Source: Azadirachta indica (taxonomy: Eukaryota; Streptophyta; Magnoliopsida; Sapindales; Meliaceae). Taken from it: 64,000 bases of DNA. Every line of letters starts with the position of its first letter. Position 1 is the stretch's first letter. The stretch covers positions 928,824 through 992,823 of the forward strand of contig CM040440.1 in NCBI GenBank assembly GCA_022749755.1, in the 5' to 3' direction. The notes under the pieces are model-generated. The model had not been told where the DNA came from and did not search any database. It saw only the letters and a program-made list of their open reading frames with translations. The position numbers and the translations under genes were made by a program. Shown here in pieces: positions 11,161-22,914 of this stretch.

Positions 11161-12896
11161 ATATGAATTTTTTTTTAATGTGTATAATTGAAGAAGAATT
11201 TATCTATTTTATATTTTTAATTTTTGAATTAATTTTTTAATTTTTAAAAGAAAATTAATAGGACTTAACATAATGAATTTGTTGATAAATAACGAGTTAA
11301 TTGTGCTTAAAATTATAGGATTTGGGTTTAAAGTAGAAAAAATTGGTCCAATAACGCTAGGTTGGGACCGAGTTGTTGGGTTCAAAAAAGAGCGAGTTGA
11401 CCTTGACTATTTTTTTTAAAAAAATGGGAGAATGGCAGGTTTGAAGATAAACTTGCTATAAATGGAGTGTGTTTGAGATGGTAATCCCTGCCTTTAACTC
11501 ACTCTATTGCTAACCCATACTACCTATAATAGTTCAATGAGTAGTATACGTCTCGATATAAGGCAGTTTTTGCTTTTTGGCATGCCAAATTATGGAAGTT
11601 AAGTTTACTATTAAATGCTTATGAGGAATTTAGTGTTCTAAACCAACCAAATCCTTAGGATAACCGGTTGCATATTTGACAAAAGAAAACAATAATCTCC
11701 TCTAATATTGACAATACAAATCGGTAAACATATTATACATTGAGCACCTATAATGGAGTTGTCTATAGACTATAGCTTGGAGTAGCTGAAAAATTTCGAA
11801 AAAGTAAAATGATTAATATCTTTCTCAAGAGAAAGTGTTGAAGGCAAAAACTAAAGCAATATTATATCCAAACTGAACTACTTCCACATTCGATACAAGA
11901 CAAGTTGTTCTACGAGTATCAATGCAGAGGAGTCGACCAGGCCAATAGTTGACAAAATAAGCCCCGTATTTCAAGCTTTCATTCTCCATATGCATTCGCA
12001 CACTTCAAAGAACTTCAAGATGTGAAAGCTCAGCACACTCAGGAAAATAAAGATAATGTGCCAAACTCAAATGCGGTTGAAAAGCAAAATAGTGTTCATC
12101 ATCCATATGGTCTACCAAATCTCCACCTTAAGGACATAGGTAAAATTAACACATGCATAGAGGAAGCTTGGGTGGCAGTATATTATCTAAAAAAGGTAAC
12201 AATGAGTTAAAGATATCTTGCTCGAGTTTAGCAAGAAGATTTTTAAAAAGTATCCTTTAATAGGGAGATCAATAATTTGATGACCAATTCCTTCCACCTT
12301 ATCCAAGTGGATCAGATAAATGTGGTGATTAACAATACCCAAAAATAGATTACCCAAAGGAAAGCAACGGCTGTGCACTAAACAAATAGCCAAAGGAAAA
12401 ACTCGTTTCTAAATTGCATAAACCAGATTGTTTCAGTAAATATTATGACTCATCCATAGAGTAACCATAGCCTTTAGATGATGGCCTTAATGATAGCCCT
12501 TGTTTGAAATAAAGGTCTTGTCCACTATTGAACCCCAAAAATACTTCATCCAATCTTGACAACTTGAATGGATAGAACTCTTGCTTTTCATTAAAGCAAT
12601 AACTAAGGCATTCTTGACTCTCTTCTTAGTAGTTGTTAGTTTAATATTAAGGGAATTTTCGTCCCAAATAATAAGCAAACCAAGGATAACGGCAATGTTT
12701 CCAAGATTTGGATTGAACTCTCCCTACGAAGTTATAAAAATACAATTATCAATGCTCTACCTTTGAATGAGTTGGCGAAGAGAAGGCCAAACTTTCCCTG
12801 TAGATAGAGTAAAAGCGAAGATTAATATAAAAACCTTTGTGTGAGAAAGCAGATGTCGTGTAACAACATCCTCTAACTCCATAACAACCCATTCGC
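11161..12896. other. Unassigned sequence with short minus-strand open frames
   Basis: Open frames on the minus strand at 12187-12393 and 12487-12678 could be parts of one decayed gene read in two frames, but I recognise no domain in them. The sequence is less AT-rich than the spacers further left and is probably old transposon material. It forms the left flank of the Athila-type copy A. Confidence 0.3.
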
Positions 12897-13198
12897 ACCA
12901 ACCTTGGTTTTGAAGAAGATGATAATTCTACCCAACAAGAATGTCTTCTTCAATCCAGCAATCTTTCCCTTTCAATGGAAAACTCACTCTTTAGAAAACC
13001 CTATTATTCATCAAATTCTTCCCCAATTCATTCTCAGCCTAGCAGTCCCTCTAAAAGTTATCCATTTTACTAATTTTGTCAACAACTTATTCAAAATTCA
13101 CTCTCACATGTCAAGGAAAGTTTGTCTCCAAGTTGTCTTTTTTCTAGCTACAGTTTTGACCCTTAAAACTTCAACATTTTCTTTTTTTTTTTTGAAAT
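12897..13198 (-). repeat. Fragment of the Athila-type LTR abutting copy A
   Basis: This is homologous to 21361-21662 (inside the LTR of copy A) and to about 35404-35706 (LTR of copy B). Shared landmarks are 'gaagatgataattctgccca', 'attattcatcaaattcttcc', 'caacttattcaaaattcact' and 'tttttgaaatgta'. About 260 bases on the outer side and 820 on the inner side of a full LTR are missing. It joins copy A at a short overlap ('acatttc' on the minus strand), suggesting a deletion through the original 3' LTR. Confidence 0.75.
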
Positions 13199-14913
13199 GT
13201 AAGGTTGCTTCAAAAGAATACAACAGGATATAAGGTCAATCAATGACTTATTCAATTGCCAACAATTTTTTTTCAAAAGTTATCCTCATCTGTAGTGTGT
13301 GATAGCTATAGATCAATTATCATCTCTCTTGTCATCCTTCACATTATCATAATATAGCATGCATTGATGTGTCAACTCCAAACTTCACAAAGGTGGTCAC
13401 TCTTAAAGAAATGCACTCAAAATTTGGGTTATCACTAAACCGTATGTGAGACAAACATCAAGTTTAGATTTTTAATGGAAAACAAAGCTCACATACAAAA
13501 TAAAAAATACGCTATTTTTTGTGTAATAATGCTGATCTCATGAACGGAATGCTAACAGCTCGATTTTCCTGACAATGAATGCAAACTAATCATATGATAT
13601 ACAAGATCAACACAGGATTTTTCTTTTTTGAGTTGTAATGAAGCTATTGGGTAAGGTGAGGATAAGAATTGGTGGATAAAAGATAAAACAAAGCCATAAG
13701 AACTCAATAATATGTGCACCTATCATCAAATTCTCATTTTTCAGTTTTCTTTCATATTCTGCAACCACTCATTTACATCTACCTCTTTTTTCATTTTCCT
13801 TTTTTTTAATCTCAAATTTCATTTTGCAGCCCATCTTTTTTTTTACTGCACTTTCATAATCAACCTTAGCATTTCTCCTTTTTGTTTTTTTCTTTTCTTA
13901 GTGCAACACATTGATAAAATATTATGACACCAAGCATTACTTCAAGAAATAACAACCCCCAAACCTATTACAAGGCACATATCTAATCAACTCATTTATG
14001 ACTCAAAAAATAGAATAAAGATAAGAATATTGGATACTTGGATATTGGGTTTGATTGTGATTGGTTTTAAGAAAGAAAAAGAACAAATTGAGGTTCAAAA
14101 TGGTTACTAAGGAAGAATATACATTAGGTAGGCAAGAAAGGCACAAACAATTCAAATAAGGCCTATAATCACTTCTCATATATCATACAATCAGTATTAC
14201 AACCAAAGCATGAATAATCAAGATAATTAACTAAAACAAAGTATAATGAGATCATTTGAAAGAAAAGATGACAAGAAAATATAGAGTAATGATAAATACT
14301 CAGAATAGAAGCTTTAGGGCTCAAAATCTCACAATTAGGGTTCTATGAGTCTACATTATCTTGCACATTATCCTCTAATCATGTGATTTCATCAAATCAA
14401 GATTCAAATCGATCATGGCATAAAGTGCATATGTAGTAAAAGAATAAACAATGAAACATAGTTCAAAAAATAATAATAATAATAATAAAAACATGATTTC
14501 CCTTAATATCTCATCAATTCTAATTAGCCATCTACAAATTGCATATTAGTTTCATATGAAGGAATCATCACAAAATTCAAAACAAAGAGAAGAAAAGAAA
14601 AAAAAAATATATTGATAAATTTTTTTTTAAATATATTTTTTTTTAAAATTTTTAGTTTTTATGACTACATAGTTCAAAACAAATATAAATATTAAAACAC
14701 ACTTAAAATCTTTTAAACACACTAAAACCCCACCCAAACCTATATTAAACATTGTCCTCAATGTTTAAAATATAGTTTAAGTTAGGAAAGCATTAATGAG
14801 ACAAATGGAAAAGAAGTTAAACAAAAAAGACAAGGATAAGATACTACCAAACATAAATGGCTTGCCTCCCACCAAGCGCTTTCTTTAATGTCTTAGTGAG
14901 ACGTCACCCTTTT
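13199..14913 (-). other. 3' non-coding region of copy A
   Basis: No coding sequence is supported here. It contains a T-rich stretch, a (taa)n microsatellite near 14469-14488, and on the minus strand a 'gaggacaat' then 'ggtttgggtgggg' purine tract at 14726-14760. Copy B has the colinear region at 27880-29756. Athila elements often carry an env-like ORF here; none is readable. Confidence 0.6.
14726..14740 (-). other. Purine-rich tract downstream of pol, copy A
   Basis: The minus strand reads 'ggtttgggtggggtt' shortly after 'gaggacaat'. Copy B has the equivalent with an extra G run (29387-29401). It resembles the tract at 3226-3242. Confidence 0.45.
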
Positions 14914-16294
14914 TTATTGAGGGTTGAACAATTCAATGCATTCAATCTCACTCCTGTTCTGGACTCCTTTTAAATAAGACTTCACATGATGTCTATTTAC
15001 TTTAAATGTTATTTGAATATTTGGATTTAACAATTCTATTGCTCCATGAGGAAAGATTTGGACTGTTGAAAACAGTCCACACCATTTTGACTTCAACTTT
15101 CATGCAAATAATTTACGACAAGAGTTAAATAAAAGAACTTTTATTCCAAGATAAAGAGATTTATAAATTAGGCCTTTGTCATGATAACGCTTAGTGCATT
15201 CTTTGTAAATTTTTGCATTCTCATAGGCTTCATCCCGAATCTCTTCTAACTCATTAAGTTGAAGTAAATGATTCTCTCCTGCCATTTTCATGTCCATGTT
15301 CAGCTCCTTAATTGCCCAATATGCTTTGTGCTCAAGCTCTACGAGTAGGTGGCATGCCTTTCCAAAAATCAACCGATATGGGCTCGTGCCAATAGGTGTC
15401 TTGTATGCTGTGCGATATGCCCACAATGCATCATTCAACTTAGTTGCCTAATCTTTCCTTGAAGGTCGTACTGTCCTTTCCAAAATTCCCTTGATTTGGC
15501 GATTGCCAACCTCAACTTGGCCCGAAGTTTATGGATAGTATGGAGTTGCCACCTTATATGTAATGTTGTACTTTTTCAATAACCTGTCAAAGAGTTTATT
15601 ACAAAAATGACTTCCTCCATCACTGATTATGGCCCTTGGTGTCCCAAACCTGCTAAATATCACATCTTTCAAAAATTTCACAACACAATTAGCATCGTTA
15701 GTTCGGGTTGGTATAGTTTCAACCCACTTGGACACATAATCAACTGCAACTAATATATATTGAAAACCAAATGAAGATGGAAAAGGTCCCATGAAATCAA
15801 TCTCTCATACATCAAAAAGCTCAACAACAAAATTGTTTGCTAAAACCATCTCATTTCTCTTGCTAATGTTACCACTCCTTTGACATTTATCACAACGCAA
15901 ACAAAAATTATAAGCATCTTTGAAGAGAGTTGGCCAATCAAAACCAGATTGCAATACCTTGAAAGTTGTTTTCTTACCACCGAAATGACCTCCACAATAA
16001 AGCTCATGGCAAAAGGTTAGAATACTCTCGTGTTCATCTTCAGGCATACTGTTTTCTTACCACTGAAATGACCTCCACAATGAAGCTCATGGCGAAAGGT
16101 TAAAATACTCTTGTGTTCATCTTCAGGCACACATTGACGAATGATCTGATCTTGACAAAGCTTAAACAAATATGGCTCATTCTAAAAATAATGCTTGCAA
16201 GAAAATAAAAATCTCTTCTTTTCCTGAAAAGTGAGATTAGGCCGCAACACACCACAAGCAAGATAATTGACAATATCAGCATACCATGGTTCAT
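14914..16294 (-). pseudogene. Integrase region of pol, copy A (broken)
   Basis: The N-terminal zinc-binding region is at about 15805-16130 (CHELYCGGHFGGKK, then CLRCDKCQRS, the HHCC pattern). The DDE core is at 15529-15792: VDYVSKWVE holds the first Asp and [12 protein letters not shown] the second. The Glu lies in 'SGQVEV' just beyond a stop that replaces the Gln codon of the '[10 protein letters not shown]' motif. The C-terminal part follows at 15100-15438 ([40 protein letters not shown]), typical of gypsy pol. An 83-bp tandem duplication at 15967-16132 adds a frameshift inside the zinc region. The protein would insert retroelement DNA into chromosomes if intact; this copy cannot. Confidence 0.85.
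15967..16132. repeat. 83-bp tandem duplication inside integrase, copy A
   Basis: 'tgttttcttaccac' begins at 15967 and again at 16050. Each copy runs through 'gaaatgacctccacaat' and 'ctcatggc.aaaggtta' to 'ttcatcttcaggca'. The copies differ at several positions, so the duplication is not recent. 83 is not a multiple of 3, so it shifts the reading frame. Copy B has a single copy here. Confidence 0.85.
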
Positions 16295-16297
16295 GAC

Positions 16298-17996
16298 CTA
16301 AAGAAAACAAGTGTTCATGAGGAAAAGTTTCAACAATCGGTTGTTTTTTTCGTGTTCATATGTGTCAAAATTTGAAAATAACCTAGAAAGATGATCAGCA
16401 ACAACATTCTCACTACCTTTCTTATCCTTTATTTTTAGATCAAATTCTTGCAAAAGCAACACCCACCGAATCAGTCTTGGCTTCGCATTTGGTTTTGTTA
16501 ATAAATATTTCAATGCCGCATGATCCGAATGCACAATGACTTTATATCCTACCGAGTATGACCTAAATTTGTCTAATGCAAACACAACAGCCAAAAACTC
16601 TTTTTCAGTGGTGGAATAATTTAGTTGGGCATCATTGAGTGTTCTACTAGCATAATAAATAACATGCAAACGCTTCTCTACTCTTTGCCCCAAAACAGCC
16701 CCCAGAGCATAATAAAATGCATCACACATAATCTCGATAGGTAACAACCAATCAGGTGCCATGATAATAGGTGCTGATGTTAATTTTTCTTTCAAAGAAT
16801 TGAAGGCGGCAAGGAAATCATCATTAAAATCAAAAAGAACATCTTTAGACAAAAAATTACATAATGGACGACTTATTTTAGAGAAATCTTTAATAAATCG
16901 TCTATAAAATTGTGTATGTCCTAAAAAACTCCTAATTCCCTTAATTGAAGTAGTGGTGGTAATTTAGCAATTAAATCAATTTTCGCTTTATCAACTTCAA
17001 TGCCTCTACTACAAATAACATGCCCTAACACAATGCCTTGCTGCACTATAAAATGACTTTTTTCCCAACTAAGTGTCAAATTACACTCAATGCATCTCTC
17101 AAGAACCAAAGTCAAGTTATGGAGACAATCATCAAACGAAGTTCTAAAAACTAAAAAATCATCCATAAATACCTCAATGAATTTCTCCACCATATCCGAA
17201 AAAATTGACATCATGCATCTTTGGAATGTTGCTGGAGCGTTGCATAAACCGAACGGCATCCTCCTAAAGACAAATGTTCCAAATGGCCAAGTGAATGTTG
17301 TTTTCTCTTGATCCTCCGGTGCAATCGGCCCTTGATAATAACCTCAAAGACCATCAAGAAAACAATAAAAATCATGCCTTGCCAATCTTTCCAACATCAT
17401 ATCAATAAATGGAAGTGGAAAATGATCTTTCTTTCTAGCTGAATTCAACTTTCTATAATCAATGTACGTTCTCCACCCGGTAGTCATTCTAGTCAGTACC
17501 CACTCATCATTTTCATTCATCACCACTATAATGCCTGATTTTTTTGGCACAACATAAATGAACTATCCCATTTACTATCAAAAATTGGGTAAATAACTCC
17601 TGCATCTAAGAGTTTTAAAACCTCTTTCTTGACTACCTCTTACAAATAAGTATTTAATCTCCTTTACCTATCTCTCGCAAGTTTGGCATTATCCTCTAAA
17701 ATAATTGTATCCATGCACATTATAGGACTAATGCCTTTAATGTCACTTATACTCCATCCTATAGCTTTCCTAAGTCGGCTATGCTCTCTTACAACTCTCT
17801 CTTCTTGGGTTTGGGTCAAAGTAGATGAAATGATTACACGGTATGCATCCCCCTCTCCCAAAAATATGTATTTAAGATGTTTAGGCAATTCTTTAAACTC
17901 AATTTTAGGTGGAGTGATTTCTGCCCTTGGTAAGGATTTTGGTAGCTCTAAGGGTTTGCTAGGTTCTTTTGAAATTGCTTTAACTTTATCTAGCAT
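16298..17996 (-). pseudogene. Reverse transcriptase and RNase H region, copy A (broken)
   Basis: The leader to RT is at 17664-17996, including GWSISDIKGI. The RT fingers and palm are at 17344-17550: PKKSGIIVV, TGWRTYIDYRKLNSA, KDHFPLPFID and FYCFLDG (first catalytic Asp). They continue at 16921-17259 with MPFGLCNAPATFQRCM and the active-site box VFMDDF. RNase H is at 16298-16852: [51 protein letters not shown] and the closing [10 protein letters not shown]. The frames are separated by stops and shifts. The '.MDDF' box rather than YMDD or YVDD is normal for this lineage. Unlike copy B, the fingers/palm segment is present. Confidence 0.9.
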
Positions 17997-18401
17997 CTCA
18001 TGGTATCCCTTAGTCTCTTCTTCAAGTTTTTCTTCTACTCTCTCACCAACAAGTGCAACTTCAAGCTTATCTCCATTTCTTCTTGCAAATAAGTGCTATA
18101 AACAAGCGAGTCTATACAATCAATAAAAGAACACTCATCTTCAGTAGAAATAGAAGGAATTGATAAAAAATCAAACACTTTAAATTGGATAGTTTCTTCC
18201 CAAGACTATCATTGATAACCTCCCATTTTGGACATCAATAATTGTCTTGGTTGTTGCCATTCATGGTCTACCAAGAAGAATTGTATGCTCTTTATGCTAT
18301 GAGAGTGTTCCTTCCATCTCTAAAACCACAAAATCCACTGGTACAATGAGCTTGTCCACTTGCACCAACAAATCCTCAATTATTCCCTTTGGATATTTAA
18401 C

Positions 18402-20384
18402 TTACCTATTCGCAAGTTGAAAGGTCATAGTTGTAGGCTTAAGCTTCCCTAAACCTAGTTGCAAGTATATGGAGTATGGCATTAGATTAATACTTGCTCC
18501 TAAGTCTAGCATGGCTTTAGCTATCTTCTTGTCTCCCATAGTTATGTTTATGTTGAAACTTCTAGGATCTTTCAATTTTGGAGGCAAATTTTGTTGAAGC
18601 ACTGTACTAGCAACTTCTAAAACCATAACTTTCTTATTTTTCTCATACCTTTTCTTTTTGGTGTTGAGCTTCTTGAAAAATTTTGCATATGATGGTATAT
18701 TCCTAATAACATCCAAAAGAGGTAAGTTAATATCAACCTTAAAAACCATCTCAAAAATATCAGAAAATTGTTTATCTTGCTTATTTACTCTTAAACGATG
18801 CGGATAAGGAATTAGAGGCCTATAAGGCTCGATCGCCATATGGAGCGATGGACTATAAGCTGAATCCTTCTCTTTGCTCTTCTCGGAATGCTTAAAAGGT
18901 TGGGGATCTTTAGCTTGTTTTTCTTTGGAAACTTCTTGCCCCCCATTTTCTGCATCAAGTGGTAAATCATTAGAATTTTTATTATCAAAATGTTTGTTAA
19001 TAATTTTACCACATCGTAAGACTGTAACAGCTTTCGCTTGCTGGAGTTGGCTAGGTAGCTTTCCTTTTTGATGTCCTTGCATATGTTCTGCAAGTTGCCC
19101 AACTTGCATTTTTACCCTCTTCATAGATGCTTCTAAGGAATCTAACCTTTGACTATATCTCTCACGATTTTCTTTACTGACTTGAATAAAGGTGTTCAAG
19201 CTCTCCTCCAATGTTGGTCTTCTAGGTTGTTCAGGTGGCATGGCTTGGATTTAATGTTGAATTGGCCTTGAGTTTTAAGCATATGTTGGATTGTTATTAG
19301 TCTTCCAGGAGAAATTCGGATGATTTCTCCAACCTGGGTTATATGTGTTTGCAAAAGGATTATGTCTTGGCCTAGGTTGGTAAGATTCCATCAAATTAGC
19401 TTGTTCTTGTTCACCACCTATGTAAGAATCACAAGACAAAAAACCAAGTGTTAGCATTATGCCTATAAATACCATAAATTCCGTATACTTTATGAGTTGG
19501 CCAGTTATTGGTCGTAAGGAGTTTGACTTGCTTAGTCAATTCAACAAGTTGCATTGCCATTTCATTGTTGGAACTTAAATCGTGCACCCCAACTCTTCTT
19601 CCTCTTGCACTCTTTTGCTGCGAATTAGCACCCAACATTTCATATAGCTCATATATCTCTTATGCGGTCTTTTCTCCCATGGCTCCACTAGCGGCATTAT
19701 CAACCGTGTATTGACATTGTTGCATCAATCCATCAGAGAAAAATTGGTTTTGTAGCTGCAGCGAAAAATGATGGTGAGGACATTGGATAAGCAGCATCTT
19801 GAATCTATCTCATGCTTCATGGAAAGACTCTCCCTCCATTTGAAAAAAGATAGCAATTTTAGTCCTTAACTTAGTGGTCTTTTGGTGAGAGTAGAATTTT
19901 CCCATGAATTTGTTGTAAACTGCTTCCCATGTAGTTAAAGATGTTGGTAGAAGAGTCATTAACCAAACTTTAACTCTATCTTTTAGCATATAGGGAAAAC
20001 ACCTCATCCTAAATTAATCCTCGGTTAATTCTTGAAAAGGAAAAGTTTGCACTGTCGTATAAAAGTCCTTAATGAAATTCCATAAAAAGAAGGCAACATG
20101 GAATAATGTATGCTTTTTATCTCATAATTTCGTGCAGCATCCTCCAATTGTATGCAAGATGTGGAAGTGCTAACGATCGGCCTTGCATACTCCTTCATCA
20201 CCCTTTGTCTTTCAACTACTTCCGTTGTTTGGGGCTCCATGCTTGCTGTTTCCTCAACATTTTTTTCTTCTTGTTCAGTACGTAATTGATGTCCTTCAAC
20301 TAGTTGTCTCAAGTTTTCCCTTATTCTTAAAATATTATCCCTTTTCTCCCCAAAATCTCCCCTTGGGGAATTGTCACTGTGCAT
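18402..20384 (-). pseudogene. Gag and protease region, copy A (broken)
   Basis: It starts with the ATG at 20384 (MHSDNSPRGDFGEKRDN). The capsid-type gag domain is split by a frameshift near 20030; its second half is at 19810-20007 (VWLMTLLPTSLTTWEAVYNK, then KFYSHQKTTKLRTKIAIF). Next comes YNPGWRNHPNFSWK. The zinc knuckle at about 19440-19495 has lost its cysteines: copy B reads CGICGIYGHNANTC, but here the equivalent is YGIYGIYRHNANTW. A long stretch at 18402-19241 leads to the aspartic protease motif MLDLGASINLMPYSIY at about 18470-18515, where gypsy proteases have D[LT]G[AS]S. The product would be the structural Gag polyprotein and its processing protease. Confidence 0.85.
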
Positions 20385-20516
20385 GTACCTAATGAAAGAA
20401 AATTAAAAAGAAATTAAGCTACAAAGAAACAAAATAAAATAGCAATAAATGAAACACTCAAAACAAATAAAAAAAATAGCAACAAAGAAAACAAATATAG
20501 AATTTAAATACCAATT

Positions 20517-20533
20517 CCCCGGCAACAGTGCCA
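20517..20533 (-). other. Primer-binding site (tRNA-Asp type), copy A
   Basis: The plus strand reads 'ccccggcaacagtgcca', matching the 3' end of plant tRNA-Asp (ccccggcaacggcgcca) with two mismatches. It lies six bases inside the LTR edge at 20540. This is the start site of minus-strand DNA synthesis and supports the Athila assignment. Confidence 0.8.
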
Positions 20534-20539
20534 AAAACT

Positions 20540-21922
20540 TGATGTGTAAATTTTAAATACTTGCAAGTGCACGAATCACTAATAGCTAATGATAAGTTCA
20601 CTCGAGGTCGATCTCTCGCAGAATTGCAATGGTTTAAATACTTATTATTTTTTTTTAATTACTAATTTAAGCAAGTATAAAATCGTAAATACTTTAATGC
20701 AATTAAATGACAATTTCAAATTATTTCAATTGAAGTGATTAAATAGCTAAATTATAAGAACTTGAAATCTATAAAATTCTGTTGAATTCAATGAAATTAG
20801 ATGGAGTTTAGTTAGTTATCTAATCTGGTATTGAAATATAAGGTGAATTAAACAACTATTATGTATTTTAGATTATTGGTGTTTCCCCTAAAGTTAGAGA
20901 ATTCCAATGATCATGGTAATTCTCACTTACAATTAATCAAATATATCTTTGATATAAGACTTCTACCTAATTAATTGTATTGTTACAAGGAAATCATTTA
21001 ACCATTTAAATCAAACCAACTCAATGAATTCAATTTAAATACTTGTTCAAAAGAGATTAATTAAGGTAAGATGATGTTTCTAACACCTTAATTCTCAAAT
21101 TAATTTCAATAACAAATAATAGATAACAAATCCACAAGAAATAATCAAAATTATACATATCAATGAACAAGAAATAATCTCAACCATCTAATTAATCATA
21201 TTTAACAAAATAATCAATACCATTTCAATAGCAAAGCCAAACTCCCAAAATATGTTTACATTTTCATTCTTAAATTCAAATTTATGAATCTAATTATAAA
21301 AGTTCTAAACATATTTGAAAAATAAACAAACTTAAAGAAAGCTTTCCTTTTTGAAGGTTCACCACCAAGATTTTGAAGAAGATGATAATTCTGCCCAGTA
21401 AGAATATCCTCTTCAATCCAGCAATCCTCCCCTTTCAATGGAAAACTCACTCTGTAGAAAAACCTATTATTCATCAAATTCTTCCCCAATTCGTTCTCAG
21501 CCCAGCAGCCCCTCCAAAAGTTCAACATTTTCTACCCATTTTGTCAACAACTTATTCAAAATTCACTCCTACATGTCAAGGAAAGTTTGTCTCCCAGTTG
21601 TCTTCTTTCTAGCTGGAGTTTTGACCCTTAAAACTTCAATATTTTCTTTCTTTTTGAAATGTAGGATTGTAAATCATTATGTCTAGTTTTCAAATTATTT
21701 TGTATCACCCAAATACGAGTATTTTAGAACAAAGTTATGCTAAAAAATACGGACTATGTTCAACAAATACGGGCCCTCCAGCATCTTGGGTTTGTTTTTG
21801 GGCTTTCTACAATAATTCCTACAAGTAATAAAAAGAAGCTCAAAGTAATAAAATTTTAAGATAAAATACATGAATAAAGGATATAAACATAACAAAATAC
21901 TAAGACAAATATTGATTTATCA
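20540..21922 (-). repeat. 5' LTR of copy A (1383 bp)
   Basis: Read on the minus strand it starts 'tgataaatcaatatttg' and ends 'ttacacatca', the TG...CA form. It aligns over its full length with 34583-35965, the LTR of copy B, which is also 1383 bp. A partial third copy is at 12897-13198. The edges are set by the TG/CA rule and the adjacent primer-binding site, not by a target-site duplication. Confidence 0.8.
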
Positions 21923-22914
21923 TATACCTTAACAGAATAGGCACAAGCCTAAAATGATTTACGACCAACCGAAGCCTAGAGATACTATCGAGTAAAGTAG
22001 GCCTCTTTAAAGGTAGACTTAAGCAAGACCTTTGCACATATTAACTCCACCATGGAAGCCAATTTACCAATAAAATTATCCTCTATTGAGAAAAGGTGAT
22101 CAAAGACTCCAACTATTTGATGATTAGAAGTCGTGCAACTACAAAGATAATAAGCAAAAGACAAGTTCTTTGAAACAAATTCACAATGTCAGGTAAAGAA
22201 TACTAACTCTTTTTCAATTATATTTTGCTAATTTCCACCAAAGATATTCTTAAAAGATAGGCCTTATTACGGGATGGAACATGCATAAATATATACATAT
22301 ATATCCAAAATATAAAAGATTCAAGATCGGTGCAAAGATCAATGCAAAAAAGACAATATCTTACTCGAGTAGAATAAATGCAAGAGTTAAAATTTGAAAA
22401 AGGATATGTGGTTGTGAATATTGAGACATAAGGGATCGTGAAGCAAAGAAGAATTTCAAGAAGCCAAAGAAAGGAAAATAAACGTTGGAAGATTATGGAG
22501 AGTTGGAGAGAAATTGGATTTTTATAAATAGAGCAATAGTTTATATAGTTATAAAAGTTGAAAAAACTATCTCCAAATTATAATCGTTTGTAATTGTGGT
22601 TTAATTACTTGAATAATGTCAGCAGTGCAATAAAACTGTCAGTAGCAGTTGGTAAAAGCTGACAAGTCAATGGGTTAATTCAAAATAATGGCTAGTATAT
22701 CATGCAAGCGATAAAAGTAAGCGAAGAGACGTATTTAATATGTTAGAAAAACAAAACCTCACTATAATTATTGAAGGAACAGTTATGTCTTTATATACAC
22801 AGTACAAGATACCACCAAAGAAGGAACAACAACGTTTTCAAATTCATAATATTGTCAGTCGTCTTTACTTTGTTGTTCATATGCATAATTGTCTTTATTT
22901 TGTTGATCATATGC
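21923..22914. other. Spacer between elements A and C; possible old LTR
   Basis: On the minus strand the stretch holds TATA-like boxes followed by pyrimidine-rich leaders: 'tgtatataaag' near 22794 and 'ctatttataaaaa' near 22528. That looks like LTR or other promoter sequence, but no matching partner or coding region was found. It ends with TATGC (22910-22914), the left target-site copy of element C. Confidence 0.35.
22910..22914. repeat. Target-site duplication of element C, left copy
   Basis: TATGC lies directly before the LTR start 'tgtaacatcc' and is matched exactly at 39467-39471 after the other LTR. Five bases is the normal size for gypsy insertions. Confidence 0.85.

Larger units (their letters stand above)
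13199..21922 (-). mobile_element. Athila-type Ty3/gypsy retrotransposon, copy A
   Basis: On the minus strand the order is LTR (21922-20540), tRNA-Asp-type primer-binding site, gag, protease, RT, RNase H, integrase and a long non-coding 3' part. The order PR-RT-RH-IN marks the gypsy group. The tRNA-Asp primer site, gag motif YNPGWRNHPNFSW and RT motif FMDDF point to the Athila/Calypso lineage. It is colinear with copy B (27880-35965) along its length. The left end stops at 'tgtaaggttgcttc', the same point as copy B, and no complete left LTR is present. Many stops and frameshifts make it non-functional. No env-like ORF was found downstream of integrase. Confidence 0.85.

Noticed and set aside
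12187..12766. Possible pararetrovirus or unknown protein gene on the minus strand
   Set aside because: Two short frames without any motif that I can place; calling a family would be a guess.
13712..13927. Open frames duplicated in copies A and B (also 28371-28571)
   Set aside because: T-rich 3' non-coding region; the frames differ between copies and have no domain.
17683..18126. 147-codon plus-strand open frame
   Set aside because: It is the antisense of the gypsy pol linker and appears with similar antisense frames in copy B, so it is a shadow.
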